A stretch of DNA of 64,000 bases from Apiospora phragmitis (lineage: Eukaryota > Ascomycota > Sordariomycetes > Amphisphaeriales > Apiosporaceae), in the NCBI GenBank assembly GCA_038363925.1, contig JAQQWL010000008.1:2480001-2544000 (forward strand), written 5' to 3'. The position numbers and the translations under genes are program-made. The notes beneath the pieces are model-generated. The model was not told the origin of the DNA. It ran no database searches and saw only the letters and a list, made by a program, of their open reading frames with translations. Position 1 is the first letter of the stretch. The number at the start of each line of letters is the position of its first letter. Positions 11,977 to 23,651 of this stretch are shown here, piece by piece.

Positions 11977-13520
11977 ACTGATTGGGGGGGGGGGCATGGG
12001 TTTTCTTGCTGCACGGGACGAGTATTCGGGTTCGGGTTAATGTTGGGTACGGGCTCTAGCCAGTCAACAAACCCACCGTGCCCGCCATACCCTCAGCTCA
12101 TCTGAGCTCTCTCAGGACGCCGTAGAATATCACCAGAATGTTGCACACAAAGACTTCCCAGCCGGCTGTACCGAGCGCCATTTGCTGCGGCGGAGACAAA
12201 TCGTGGTGGCAACGCTGTCCTCAACGGACTGCCGCTCAGTCGAAAACCATATTGGTGGGTGCGCAACGCAGTTTCGGACAAGGATACCTCGAGCGATGGA
12301 AGCAGTCGCACACAGAGGCTCACACATCTGGCGAATTAATTCCCTATGACTAGTAATGAGTTTAGCAATGAATCTTCACAGTTGTATACGCATATATGGT
12401 GGACTCAGGTGCAGTCCCAGTAGCGGATTTCGGGGTCCTTCGGGGATGGCGTGCCGTTGTATCGGAGACAGGTTTCGATACAAGCTGAGCAAATCAATGG
12501 CATCTTTAATGTTAATATATACCAGGAATCCGCCTTCATGTGTACGGATCGGTGCTTGCATAGAGCTCGAATGGCAACAAGGGTGCAGCCAAGATACCCC
12601 ACACCCGAAAGGCAAGTCGTGGGCCACAGCCGGGTCCTAGACCATGCATCGGCAAGCGCTGTACGATGCCTCGGTGCTCGTGATGGTGGTGCGCCTCCGC
12701 CTTTTCTGTCGTTGAGTACTCCGTCGTCCGGGTACTAGCTCGCCAAGGCACTCCCACAGGCAAACTTTGTCCGTGAAGCCCGCGAAACCATGTATCGGAA
12801 GGCAGATGATTACACTGCCTGGGGGGTGGCGACACAGAAGCTTCCACAATATACGAGCAGCAGTCTCGCTTCTAAAAGAGGCTCCAAGTTCAAGTTCATG
12901 GCACATTGTGTTCGTGCTAGCAAATTATGCATCTGAAGACAGCTCGATTTTCAGTGAATGGTTCAGGCGGAAACTTGATCAGAAGGATGAAGATATCACA
13001 TCTAGACTGATCCAATTTCGATGCACTCATCTTCATATATCGTACGCACATATGAGGTTATGGTTGATGTCAGCGTTCGTTGCAGATGTGTAATTTTTAC
13101 GGGTGGTTAACACTATTAACGTATTGTGTACTATTAATGACTAACAACACTATGTTATTAAAGACTCGCCGTAGTGTCTTTCTTTTTCTTTCTATACGAG
13201 TCAGCTTTAATAATATCTATACACTCCAGTGATGAATTCTAATTAAACGTCTAGGAATTATCGAAATAAAGGAATACATGGCGTTATCCCATGACCGCTA
13301 AGTGCGCCAGGGCTAGAGGCAACACACCGAGTCCCTTTATATTCACATATTGCCACAAGGACATAAATATCCTGTCCCTGCGGACCTGTAACTCAAATAG
13401 AAGTTCACCAGTACAACACCAACATGCACTGTTTTGCCTACCACTACAATCCCTGCAACCCAAATAATACCAAGCACACCAAGCACACCAACCGACGCAA
13501 CAAGACTCACTCCTCTCAAC
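11977..13520. other. Intergenic region
   Basis: No supportable gene. Short frames only; a G tract lies at about 11985-11994. The region just upstream of 13521 is CA-rich (about 13465-13500) and probably forms the promoter and leader of the next gene. Confidence 0.4.
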
Positions 13521-14087
13521 ATGAAGCTCCTGTCAATCAGCATTTCTCTTCTCACGACGATCGCCGTCACCATTCCCTTCAACGGCCTCCCCGCTATTAC
13601 TCCTGACTTCCCCGGGAGATACTGCCCTTCGCGTTATATGCAGGGCGACTGCCAGAACATGTCAACGAAGTACTTTCCCGGAGCTTGTTGTAAGTAATTG
13701 AGCACTGCCAGAAACTTAAGTAACCCGCCGATCTTCCAAGAAGAATGCGTCATTGCTTACCAGACCGGTCCCTAGATGATGTATACGGCCAATTCAAGTC
13801 CCTCCAGGTCTTCAATGGATACCAATGCAGTCTGCACACCAGTGTTTCGTAAGTCCATCCTCTAGCCGCCACCGCCTTCTCTGGCTCTCTGCGGTGTCTT
13901 CACGGTCATGGCTGCTCGGAACTCCAAACTACAGCGAGGCTTGTCGTTGTTACGGGCGCATTTGCTGACTCCATTGGTATGCAGTGAGGGCGGGTGCGTC
14001 GGGGATTCCAAGAACTACAGTTCTGGCACCTATGATACCATCGACGATAATTGGAGAGGATACATGTGCAAGGTGGATGGAAATTAG
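13521..14087 (+). CDS. Small secreted six-Cys protein, copy 1
   Basis: Three exons, 13521-13689, 13776-13848 (or from 13764) and 13985-14087, give 114 aa (118 with the alternative acceptor). A signal peptide MKLLSISISLLTTIAVTI is clear. The mature part has six cysteines in the order YC, DC, AC, QC, GC, MC, with blocks VFNGYQCSL, GGCVGDSKNYSSGTYDTID and W. The splice phases and the blocks match the neighbour at 14391 one for one. The TAG acceptor at 13773-13775 gives exactly the same spacing (11 residues) between cysteine 3 and VF as in copy 2, while the more usual CAG at 13761-13763 adds four residues. The GxYxTID block and Cys order recall small secreted beta/gamma-crystallin-like antifungal or effector-type proteins, but that is inference. 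Confidence 0.75.
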
Positions 14088-14390
14088 CCACGGGCTGCAT
14101 TGATGTGCATTGCTGACCTTCAGTAAGCAAGAGCTACCGTTTGTCATGTCAGGTTGCTTCCTCTGATTATGAGATATGAGTCAACTTGGAGGTAGCAAAC
14201 AATGGAGTGAATTCAAGATCGTATCGACTCCTGCTACATTCAATCGAACTCGAGGGGTATATATATCTCGTCCATACCAACTATTGTCCCTAATGTCCCT
14301 TCACAAGTGCAACATCAATATCTCCCGGGTCCACTTCTTCCATACATACCAAGCATCCCCATCGAGACACCAAAGCCCACATCTGCCAAC
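14088..14390. other. Spacer between tandem copies
   Basis: About 300 bases separating the two secreted-protein paralogues; carries the TATA-like run listed next and no gene. Confidence 0.5.
14258..14266 (+). promoter_or_regulatory. TATA-like element
   Basis: A TATATATAT run lies 125 bases before the ATG of the second secreted protein, a fitting distance for a fungal core promoter. Confidence 0.4.
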
Positions 14391-14975
14391 ATGAAGACCG
14401 TATTGTTCATCGCCCCCCTTCTCGCGGCTATCGCCACTGCGTTGCCCACCAGCATTGGCTCTGGCCTTTCTGGCAGCCAGATGATCCAATACTGCGCTTC
14501 CACCAACATGGAGGGCAACTGCACCTATCTCGACGATAGCGTCGTGAAGAACTGTGGTAAGTGATCGAGTACCACTAGAAGTAGCAACGACCATCGAGCT
14601 ATGAAGATGATTTCGCGTTCTCGCTGACAGTGACCGTTTCCCCAGTTCTGACTGCCCATGACACCATGTCCATCAAGGTCTTCGATGGATACGAGTGCAG
14701 CTTGTACTTGTAAGTCCATTCTCCTGCCACTGCCGCTGCTGTTGTCTTCCTCCCCCTTTTCAATCGATATACGATCACGGCTGCTGCCACTGAAACAGGG
14801 CACGAGTGTCAGTGCATGTCGCTGTTATAATGAACGATCACTTTGCTGACTCCAAACTGTATCCAGGAGCGGCGGATGCAGCCCCTCGGGGCACAAGAAC
14901 TGGAAGGCCGGCACCTACAACACCATTGACGGGTTTTGGAATGCGTCACGCGCAATCGACTGCTGGGTCTACTAG
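14391..14975 (+). CDS. Small secreted six-Cys protein, copy 2
   Basis: Exons 14391-14556, 14646-14709 and 14867-14975 give 112 aa. All introns start GTAAGT and sit at the same phases (1 and 2) as in the upstream paralogue. The signal peptide is MKTVLFIAPLLAAIATALP. Six cysteines follow in the same order as in copy 1 (YC, NC, NC, EC, GC, DC), with VFDGYECSL, SGGC and GTYNTIDGFW. Sequence identity outside these blocks is low, so the duplication is old or the genes diverge quickly, as expected for secreted effector or antimicrobial proteins. The product ends CWVY, whereas copy 1 ends CKVDGN. No function can be assigned. Confidence 0.8.
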
Positions 14976-15359
14976 AGGGAAAACGAGGCCATACCAGTCG
15001 AGTGCATCTCAATGGGAGCACCAGGAAGAGCTTAGACAGACATGCGACAATGCTAGAGTAGACTGACGGGGGGGGGATGTTTCCCGACCTGAACGATCCT
15101 GCGTAGGAGATAAGACACTCTACAATCAATACTGTCATATTGCATGACGTTTCAAGTGTGACAATTGATGATTTTAGTTGGTCGCAGTATGCGCACTGTG
15201 TTGTGTTTGCTAACGATTGGCGTGCGTGGCGAGGCCCAGGGGCTCAGGGTTAATGAAAAAAAAGGTTGCTACCAGTTTGTTCTTCGGTGGTAGTGTTTGA
15301 TGATCATATCTAACAATAACAAGACATTTTTTTCATAAGAAGAAATGCCACCGGTGTAG
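14976..15359. other. Intergenic region
   Basis: No gene. Short G run near 15068. Confidence 0.4.
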
Positions 15360-15461
15360 GGCGCGATGGCAGAGTGGTCTAATGCGATAGACTAGAATTG
15401 AGTCACTGATTCTAGGTATCTATTTCCTTCGGGAGCGCAGGTTCGAATCCTGCTCGCGTCG
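15360..15461 (+). tRNA. tRNA-Ser(AGA) with intron
   Basis: The 7-bp acceptor stem GGCGCGA pairs with TCGCGTC (one G-T). The D arm is GCAGAGTGGTCTAATGC; the anticodon stem ATAGA/TCTAT flanks loop CT-AGA-A. An extra arm TCC-TTCG-GGA marks a class II tRNA, and the T arm GCAGG-TTCGAAT-CCTGC is perfect. Discriminator G supports Ser over Leu. A 20-base intron (15398-15417) follows base 37; it contains TTCTAG, which pairs with the anticodon loop CTAGAA as in eukaryotic tRNA introns. Confidence 0.9.
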
Positions 15462-15901
15462 TTCTCTTTTTTTCTTTTTTCCACCCGTTCAAAACTTGGT
15501 GGGCGACGATGGTGCTGGCGGCTATCGTTTATGGGTCTTATCCGGTATGGTGAGTGAGCTTTGCTTGCTAATAAATAAGCAGCTTTGGTGGCCGACATAG
15601 GGGAGGCGGCGGCAACGGCAACGGCACCGAAACACAATGCGCATTGGATTGGGACCCAATGTAAACCATGATTTAGATATTACGGCAAATACGGCTTAGG
15701 AGTATTGGTTAACCTTCGCCAGTGCTTGTGCCTGGTCCCGCGCCTGCAGTTGAGGTAGCACCCGCCGTGCATCGTATCACCAAACTGATCAACACCACAC
15801 ATGTCATATAGACAGCTTGCCTACTTACTTACTTAGCCTGCCACGATAGACTGAGCTTCCCTCAGAACCGAAAAGCAGATACCCACATCCAGTCTACGAT
15901 A
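15462..15901. other. Intergenic region
   Basis: T-rich tract directly after the tRNA (15463-15480) is the RNA polymerase III stop. No gene seen after it. Confidence 0.5.
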
Positions 15902-17349
15902 TCAAGGGTTTTGCATACCCGCATTCTGCCCAGGAATCTCTTTGACCCCTGCACGCGATGTCAATTGAGCTGTGGGACGACGACGGGGTCGCGGTGCGGG
16001 ACAATCTGGGATCTGGACTTACAGCCATCGATATCCTCGACCACCTGCGGTTCCAATGTGCAAGCCTTCATCTGCTCGATGCTCTGCGTCTTCATCGTCT
16101 TGCAGTCGACGTAGCATCGCTCATCTATGATCTTCTGCAGCGCGTCATCCTTCCAGCCGAAGACGTAGTCACCGTGGGTGCCGTAGCCGGTCCTAAGCCG
16201 GAGCCATCATTGTCAACATTCTGGGTTGAGCGCTTCCTCCATACTTCACCTTCGCCAGGTGGCAGCCTGCAGCCTGCATGAGAAGCGTTAAGAGGAGACT
16301 CACTTGTCGCTGAAGCTCCACACGAAGGGTTGCGACCCGTCTTCGGGCCAGTCGGCCGGGTCGTTGAACGGCTTCGTGTCGAAGACGACCTCGTACATCA
16401 GCTGCGGCAGCCGGACGGGGTGCGTCGAGGGGCACGGTCCCTGCGACTCAAATGTGCCGCTTTCGGGGTACGAGACGTGATCCATGTGGTTTGGGGAATC
16501 CAGATTGACGCCGTCCCAGCAACTGAATAAATGAATGTATCATCAATAGTGTGGCCACGAGAACTTCCTGCGCCGCATCATCCTTTCACCATGGCGGAGG
16601 AGAAGGGGAGTGGATGTCAAGACTTACGTGGGAAACCGGACGTTGGCCATGATCCCGGCTGGGCAGGGCTTTGTGGGGAGATACTTGGTCTCGGGCCACC
16701 GGGTAGACATCTCCTCCAAACAGGTGAAGGTGAGTTGGCGATACGGCAGGGCCTCCTCCAAAGTCCTGGCGTTAATGTCTCCCACAAACATGCGAAACCC
16801 CTGACCATGAAGATAATCATTAGTCACTGAAACTGTGCCACACACACACACACCATTGCTTACTGGCTTGAACGCGGTCGCCTTGTTCGTTTGGTTCAGG
16901 TCGGCGAGCTGGCCCGTCATGTAGTACACCGTCATGCCTCCCGTCTGGCCCTCGAACCCCAGCGGCGCCAACTGTGAGACCCGGTGGAAGGTCCCGTTCC
17001 GGGCCTGGAAGTAAGAGCACCGCGGTCCAGTAGTTGGAGAAGTCATCCACCGCCTGGCAGGAGGTGCACATAGACAAGGAGGGGAGGTCGTGGTTGGAAG
17101 GGTCCATGGTGATATTCAGGGAGTTCTGCGAACAAACACGTCAATCTCTTCTATCACACACAGTGGTCTGGGGCCCGGGGATAAAATACGTACGCCTCCG
17201 ATGAGCTGGTGCATGTGTGGCGAAGGGGCCACGCCGGGTGTCACCAGAGGGTCGATTCGCTGGATGTTAAGCTGTGAGCAACCCATTCGAATCAGACCAG
17301 CATAGGACTGCCCGGCAAGCGCGAGTAGCGCGCTGGCCGTTGGTCGCAT
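15902..17349 (-). CDS. Secreted DUF1996 protein
   Basis: Six exons: 17349-17194, 17125-16864, 16800-16628, 16522-16304, 16192-16023 and a last short one, probably 15969-15902. The N-terminus MRPTASALLALAGQSYA is a signal peptide. The rest follows DUF1996 order: C.QL...RIDPLV.PG..P.PHMHQLIGG, SCQAVDDFSNYW, GFRMFVGD, MSTRWPETKYLPTKPCPAGIMANVRFPTCWDG (cut here across an exon joint), LDSPNHMDHV, SQGPCPSTHPVRLPQL and GTHGDYVFGW. Exon 2 is interrupted by one extra base near 17012-17014 (CTCTTAC where CTCTAC is needed), after which the family sequence resumes. I take that as a probable assembly error. Function of DUF1996 is unknown; the proteins are extracellular, sometimes with WSC domains, which are absent here. 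The last exon's acceptor is uncertain. Confidence 0.85.
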
Positions 17350-17975
17350 GGTGAGCAGCTGAATAAGACGGAAAATATTCTCTTGTCGTGTTTAATGCAA
17401 CTCAAGGATGTCGAGACGACCAGATACTAGAGAGAGGCTGGTTAAGGCTGTATTCCACCAACCGCGATGGCTACTTGGGTTTTCCTAAATACTTATTCTA
17501 GGAGTAAGAAAAGATGATGAAACATAAATGATAAACAAAAGATAGATCCACCGATTGAAGCGTGCGATGAGGGGTCATCAGAACATAAATTAAACCCCTA
17601 GATTATCATGTTTGCTATCAAACAACTGCCATGCGCGCGAGGGGGTGGCCAGGCTAATATGGATATGCCCCGGAGCAGGCGCCGATTAGGGTGGGGGTTC
17701 ATCGAAGAGCCGGCAAGGGGGTGATTGCTACCACCATCTGCAGTTGGTATATAACCGGGGATAATAGCCGCAGTGTGGTCGTGGAACACGTTGGTCCTAG
17801 GATGAGGAAGCCGCTGCACGTGAAGATCGACAGTGGTTTCTCGACCGTGAAGCATCCGGGGCCATCGAGCATTCAAGCGTGCAGCCATGTTTTCATTTCG
17901 CATTTCCATTTCAGTTCTCGTTAGTCTTCCACATTAATATCACTTTTGGCTCAACACAGTGACCCCCCTGTCTCT
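17350..17975. other. Intergenic region
   Basis: No gene seen between the upstream side of the DUF1996 gene and the 3' end of the membrane protein gene. Confidence 0.45.
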
Positions 17976-19390
17976 TCACATAAAAGCCAGACCATCTTCC
18001 ACATCCCCCACCATATCGTGCGTTCGCTTCTCAATTATCACCTGCAGCTCGACCGTCTTTATGATGCCGTTCTCCGGGGGCAGGCTCTCGCTGGCCGAGT
18101 CCACAGTACTATTGCCCTTCTCCGCTTCAAAGTCCGCCGTGAGCGGCATGCGCCTCGCGGACACGATGGTTTCCATCTTGCTCCCCCATTGGTTCTCGAA
18201 CGCCCTGGACACCTCGCGGGGCTTCGACGCGTGGACGACTTTCGCGATGAGCTCGGCCAGGTTGAGCTCGATGTAAAGCTTCCATAGGAGGACCAGGGGG
18301 TTGAATTGGAAGTACCTGATGAGCCACCACACAGGATTAGAGCCAGTCGAGGGTTAGAAGACGGGACGGGAATGCATAAGATAGAGGCTGAGGCACAAGG
18401 ACACTCACGTCACGGGCGATTGAAGCGACATGACGCCGATGTAGGAAGCCTGCATGGAAATATGATCAGTATTCCCCAACGCAAATGGAGTGACCTGGGA
18501 ATGAACGTACATCAATCAACATCGATATGCATATCATGCAGGCGTTGTACCGAAAAAGGATTTTGTACTTGGTCAGGCCCGCCGAGATGAGTTTCTTAGA
18601 AACCGTCTTGAGGAAGAAGACGTTGAGGGACAGGTCGGTGCACAGGAAGAGGGCCTTGCTGGCCCGGTCCCAGATGTCGTTGACGTGGATGATGTAAGGC
18701 GATATCTGCAGCCGGGCCGGCATCCAGGTGCAGGCGACGGAGAAGGTCAGGAAGGTCATGATCAAGAGTATGCCGAGCTTGATGTTCCTGGATTCTCTCT
18801 GGGAGGCCATGAGCACCGATACCCGGTTTGCCACGATCTGGAGGATGCACTGCATTTGGATGAGCCAGAAGAGCACTGTAGCGCGCACCCCAACCGTCAG
18901 TTCTTGGGCCATCATCGCGGGAGGTTCGTTTACTTTGAAAAGGGCGATATATCAGGGGGAGGGGTCAACATACGGATGGCGAAGAAAGTCCAAAAGCTGC
19001 GACAACCAAAACAGCCATGTCAGCACATCATCCGACCCCTGATAAGTTTTCCGAAGACCACCCTTGCAAGGTCTTTCCTTACCTAGGCGGCGCAATCCCC
19101 GTCAGGAAGAGGAAGGACGCGATGCTGATGCCCACGCTCGTCATCCACACGGCCCAGACCATGATGATGTAGGGGTTGCACACGTGCCTCGACTTGTAGC
19201 TGCTCCACGAGTGCTTGGTGGCCTTGATGCAGGTGAAGCCGGCGAGCGGGATGGTGAGGCCGGCGACGAGCCAGACGATCCGGAGGCCCAGCTCGTTGGG
19301 CTGCTCGCTCTGGTACCATGGCGGGACGAGGAAGCCGCGTGCCTGGGACTCGGTCGCATTCAAGTACACGTTCGCCTTCTCACAGGTCAT
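17976..19390 (-). CDS. Seven-TM fungal integral membrane protein
   Basis: Five exons, 19390-19083, 18996-18974, 18875-18511, 18449-18409 and 18315-17976, splice in phase to 358 aa. Exon 2 is a micro-exon of 23 bases coding SFWTFFAI, required to link helix 3 to what follows. Hydrophobic helices include RIVWLVAGLTIPLAGFTC, PYIIMVWAVWMTSVGIS, LLFWLIQMQCILQIVANR, LGILLIMTFLTFSVACTW, the ALFLCTDLSLNVFFL segment and the last helix before NLAELIAKVVHAS. Conserved features of this fungal family are NRVSVLM, WMPARLQ, IWDRASKALFL and the IELNLAELIAKVV end. A cytoplasmic tail of about 90 residues follows. The family is widespread in Sordariomycetes, has no known ligand, and is only distantly like PTH11 receptors. 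Confidence 0.85.
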
Positions 19391-20550
19391 TGCAGTGGAA
19401 GGGGTTGCTGCTCCGCGGGGGTCATGGTGGTTTCGCCCCTATCGGTTTGTTTTTTCCAACGCGAAAACTGTGCCAGTGGTAAGAAGAAGTTGGGGAAACA
19501 GAGTGATGTAGATGGACGGTTGGGGTGATTCAGTAATAAAAAAGCACGATGCAATATTCCCTTCAGTGAGCTCGGGGAGGGGAAGCGGCCTACCTGTCAG
19601 CACTTCCCCATAACCCACGGACCAAAGTTCATCTGAACGTGGCTACTTGACTCGCTTGCTGCAAGAAATGATATGGCTGGGGTTCGAAGTACTAAACTAT
19701 CCCCCCCAGCACGGATGAAAACTAAAGGCTGCTTGCAAGCTTCTAGTCTCATTTCGAAGGTTAGCACCGCTCTGTAATGCGTCTCGCAAAACCAAAGTCC
19801 CCTATCGAGCACCCCGTATTCAAAGCTCATCATCGGAAACGAGCAAGACCGGAAGGGGGCTCCCTGGTCATATTCGGCTCCGTCGAAAAGGGTGTGCCAA
19901 GCGGGCGGTACAGTAAAAGCTACTACGTAGAAAGTCTTTGTCATTGACTCCTTGAAACCTCAGGGCCAATTGAGTTTCCCTCGCCACTTGCGGGGATTTT
20001 TGCGGGTATCCCCGGGTCGGTCATATAATTTTCGGTAATAGGAATAACCAATGCATGCGGTAGAGCGAGGTGAAGAAATGCCAATGTCATTACCTGGAAT
20101 GGAAGCTGGCCTCACGTTTGACGGTAAACACTTCATTATTAGTGTTCCATCTATGCTGGCCGCTGGCTTGATTTGCAAATTGTGGGTAAAATTGAATCAA
20201 GGATACTGATAGCATGACGGTTGACTGAATCAAAGGGTCCAGGGTCCTGCTATTGCTTCGATCATTGCGTGACACTAATGCACCCTCGATCAGGGTCGCT
20301 AGAATCTAATTACCACCCGACCAATAAGACTCCTCGGACTACGCTGCGGAGCGAGAATGAATGAATGAATATCGGATGAGTCTAGCTTTTCCTTCTCAAT
20401 CATGTCGTCGCTCCACGGGCGCCATAACTTCGGGTCCGCGACTCGTCGTACCGCAAACAACGAAGATAATATCCCTATTTGGTCACTAGTCCGCACGGGA
20501 ACTATGGGATAAGAGATCCCACAAGCGGCGGGAATAAAATACCGGAAGAT
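19391..20550. other. Intergenic region
   Basis: No supportable gene. Candidate frames are short and of uneven composition. Confidence 0.4.
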
Positions 20551-23500
20551 TCAATGAACATTACTATGACGTGCCATCGGAGGACTACGGCATCCTCGAA
20601 AAGTGAGTGACCAAGTAGCCCATGATCGTGCTCTCCCCTCCGTCCCGGTCATGTTCCAAGACCGGCCAGTGGAATTTCCGCCAGCCTTGCGCAGGCCTTC
20701 GTAGAGCTCCGAGTAGGGCGATACCACCCGGGCCCGGAACCGCCCCTCCAGCGTCTCGAACCCGCCCGCCGCGCTCGCGACGGACTCCCCCGTCGTCAAC
20801 GACGAGCCCCGCACTCGTAGAAGTACAGCGACAAATAGTGCGACGATAAAGACGAGGATGACAGCAGCGAATCCTGCCACCATATACAAAACCGTTGATT
20901 CGCCTGCTATGAATTTCGCCATCTGCTTCCGCAGATACCGCCCCAGGCAGCTTTCGAAGGTCGACAGGAAGGTCTTGACATCATCCAGAATCGCCTCCAC
21001 CATTACCTTCTTGTAGTTCGCTTCCGTGAAGAAGAGCTTCGAGATATCTGGACCCGGACTCTTCAGTGAAATGTCTGCGGACGCAGGCAGTGGGGTCTCG
21101 GAGGCGGCTTGAAGCGGCGCGATGAGACCGTGGCTGGAGGGGAGAAGCTGTTCTTGTCCCGACGTGTCCGTGCCGGTCTCCATCTCGCGAGCAGTTGGGC
21201 GACGTTCTTCGGTTGCTACCACGCTGGCCGGACTAGTGTTGCCCGCTTCCGGGAAGAGGAGACGCAAGATATCTGGACTCGGATCTGTCGGTGAACTTTC
21301 CGTGGACGCGGACAGTGGAGTCTTGTAGGCTTCAGCTTGGGTTTCAGCAAGCGGCAGCCGATATTTTAGCATGTCAATAGCTTTCTGGAGCTTCCCGGGT
21401 GACGACTTCGGGGAAAATGAAGTGTTCAATGCAACTGCCTGATCAGGACTGTCGGTGGGAAGGTCATCCTCTGCAGAGCCACATGCCTGAGAGCTCTCTT
21501 CAGTATCTACAATAGATGGGCCCCCCTCGGACATCTTTGACAGGAGGAAGCTCATCCAAAGGAGGTCCCTTCTGGATAGGAAAGCTCCGATCCGTAAGGC
21601 TTCGGCCATACGAGGGCCGCGCAACGCGTGCGTCCTCGTTTGTCAGGATGCTGCTCGCTAGCATTGGCTTGGGGCTTGGCAACAGCTCGTCGAGATCCAA
21701 CTCGCTGCCTAGCAGATCCGGGAACTCCCGGAGCATCTCCTGCCCCAGCGGCGTCGCCGCGGCGTCCGGGAGCTCCCGGCGGTAGAAGACCACCCTCTCG
21801 GCCCTGTACTTCGCGTACTCGAAGAGTACACTGTTCACCTTCTCCATGGCGATCTCGAGCGCCGACTTGTCGTCGTAGTAGACGGTCTCTGTGTAGGTGC
21901 GAAGTATGTGTTGTCGTACGCGAACGAGCGACCACTCGCCGTGGTCTCGGTAGGCTTGGCAAAGCGCGAGGATGTCGTCGTGGTCCAAGACGCGGTGGTT
22001 TACGGGGTCAAGATCCAGAAGGTGGTCGATGCTTCCCCTCTTGGTATCCAGTCTCCGCTTCCTGGCCTCCTTGAGGCGCTTCTTCTCGTGTTCGATCATC
22101 GAGGCGGGGAGTCTATCTGGGCACTCCGGGTCTTGTCTTCTCGTGATAAACTCCCCGCACGCCGGAATCATGACATGACGGGTGATATGAAACAGCTCCA
22201 GAATATCATCGTAGCAACATTCTTCAAAAGGCATGAGTTCCAACAGAGGGTTCGCATATTTCGTTATCTGTGGCTGGCTGCTCTCCGGCGGCCCCAGGGA
22301 CTCTTCATCATATGTCACGTCGGGATCTTGCTCGTCAACTTCCTCGGCATTCTTCTTCACGTACTTGAATGCGTCATCCTCTCCTAGACTTGTCGATCCC
22401 GCGTTCCCCACTACCTGGTGTCCCGAGCTATTCGAGCCTACGTCAGCGAACCATCCCGACTCCAAAACAGTTTGGATAGACCGTTCCGACTCTACATAGG
22501 AGAGTGCAGATGCGAGTAGCGTGCTGACCGCTTCCGCCTCGGGCTCCGGCAGGGCCCGGTGCGTCTCCAATTCGTCCCGGAACCGGACGGAACCCAACAG
22601 GGCCTTCAGCGGGGTCGTCCAGGGCGGGAAGATGCGCCCCAGTGTCCAAATCTCGTATTCGTCCTCCGTCTCGCACGAGCGGCCGCGCGGACCACCTTCC
22701 GCCAACTCGTTCCCATCGTCGTCCATGTTGTAGCACAGCGGCGGGCGGAGCGGGCCCAGAAACCGCTCCAGGATCTTGACGTGGTCGTAGTAGTGGTCTA
22801 CCGAGTCCACCTCCGCGAGCCCTAGGCTGCACTTGGCGTAGACGTCCAGGATGGTGCAGCAGAAGCTCCAGACGTCGCCCCCGGGTTGGTCCCTTGTCAG
22901 GCGGAGTAAGACTTCGGGAGCGGAATACCAATCTGGTATGCCGACGGCTTTTGCTGGCTTGCCGGAGTGAGGATATAGGACGATCCGGCCTGTGCGGGCG
23001 AGCTTCCCAAGGTCGGCTGGACGGACCCGGTAAGGCGGAAGGTGCGGCACTTGTACGGCCGTTCTTCGTATGCGCTCCTCTGTGCCCAGAACCTGTTTCA
23101 TCTCCTTGGGGTTGCGGACGTGGGCATCTTGGATTTCCAGCTGGAAGCGTATGTTCCGTGGTGCAACTTGGCCATGGGCCACGTTATGGCGATGGAGGTA
23201 TTCCAGAGCCAGCGCCGTCTCGTGCAGGTATTTTTTCAAGGGTGGCCCATCGATCCACTCCAGCGTCTCGAGCCTGCGTCCTAGCAATGGCATGACAAGG
23301 CACCGGTGCGTGCCGTGCATGTCCTCGAAACTGAACTCCTCGATGGGCATGCCGACGTGGGCCGCAGCCCAGTCTTCCTCCCGCCCCCCCTTTGCACTCA
23401 AGTATCTTCCTCTTCGCTACACCTAATGACTGTCCCGAAGAGCATCCTGACTTGAACACCTTGACGGCCACCCAAGCCACTTTCTGACTGAAGGCGGTGC

Positions 23501-23651
23501 CTCCGACCCAGCATAGCCATGTCGTGGCGGAGTCGCTATGGCCCAGCTTATCGACCACCTCATACCGTAGGTTTAGCACGTTACCAATCGACACTAAGCC
23601 GTAGCCATCATAGATGTACCCGCTGATATCTTCCACATCATCCGCCTGCAT
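20551..23651 (-). CDS. SRPK-like kinase-fold protein with C-terminal TM helix
   Basis: Start ATG at 23651. Two one-base breaks, in a C7 run at 23384-23390 and a C6 run at 21521-21526 (G runs on the coding strand), split it into three frames; dropping one base from each gives about 1032 aa. The N-lobe has DGYGLVSIGNVLNLRYEVVDKLG, then WVAVKVF with the ATP-binding Lys. The C-lobe follows SRPK order: LALEYLHRHNVAHG, ADLGK (the SRPK-type DLG) and WYSAPEVLL with GDVWSFCC. The catalytic HRD Asp is not seen: the loop reads HGQVAPRNI, so Gln replaces Asp. The middle is a charged helical region (EHEKKRLKEARKRRLDTKRG) and an Asp/Ser-rich linker. A strong TM helix, VLYMVAGFAAVILVFIVALF, lies near the C-terminus. 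It is probably a pseudokinase anchored to a membrane. Intron-free as read. Confidence 0.7.

Noticed and set aside
15360..15461. tRNA-Leu(TAG) reading of the class II tRNA
   Set aside because: That register puts C instead of U at position 33, and the discriminator is G, which fits Ser.
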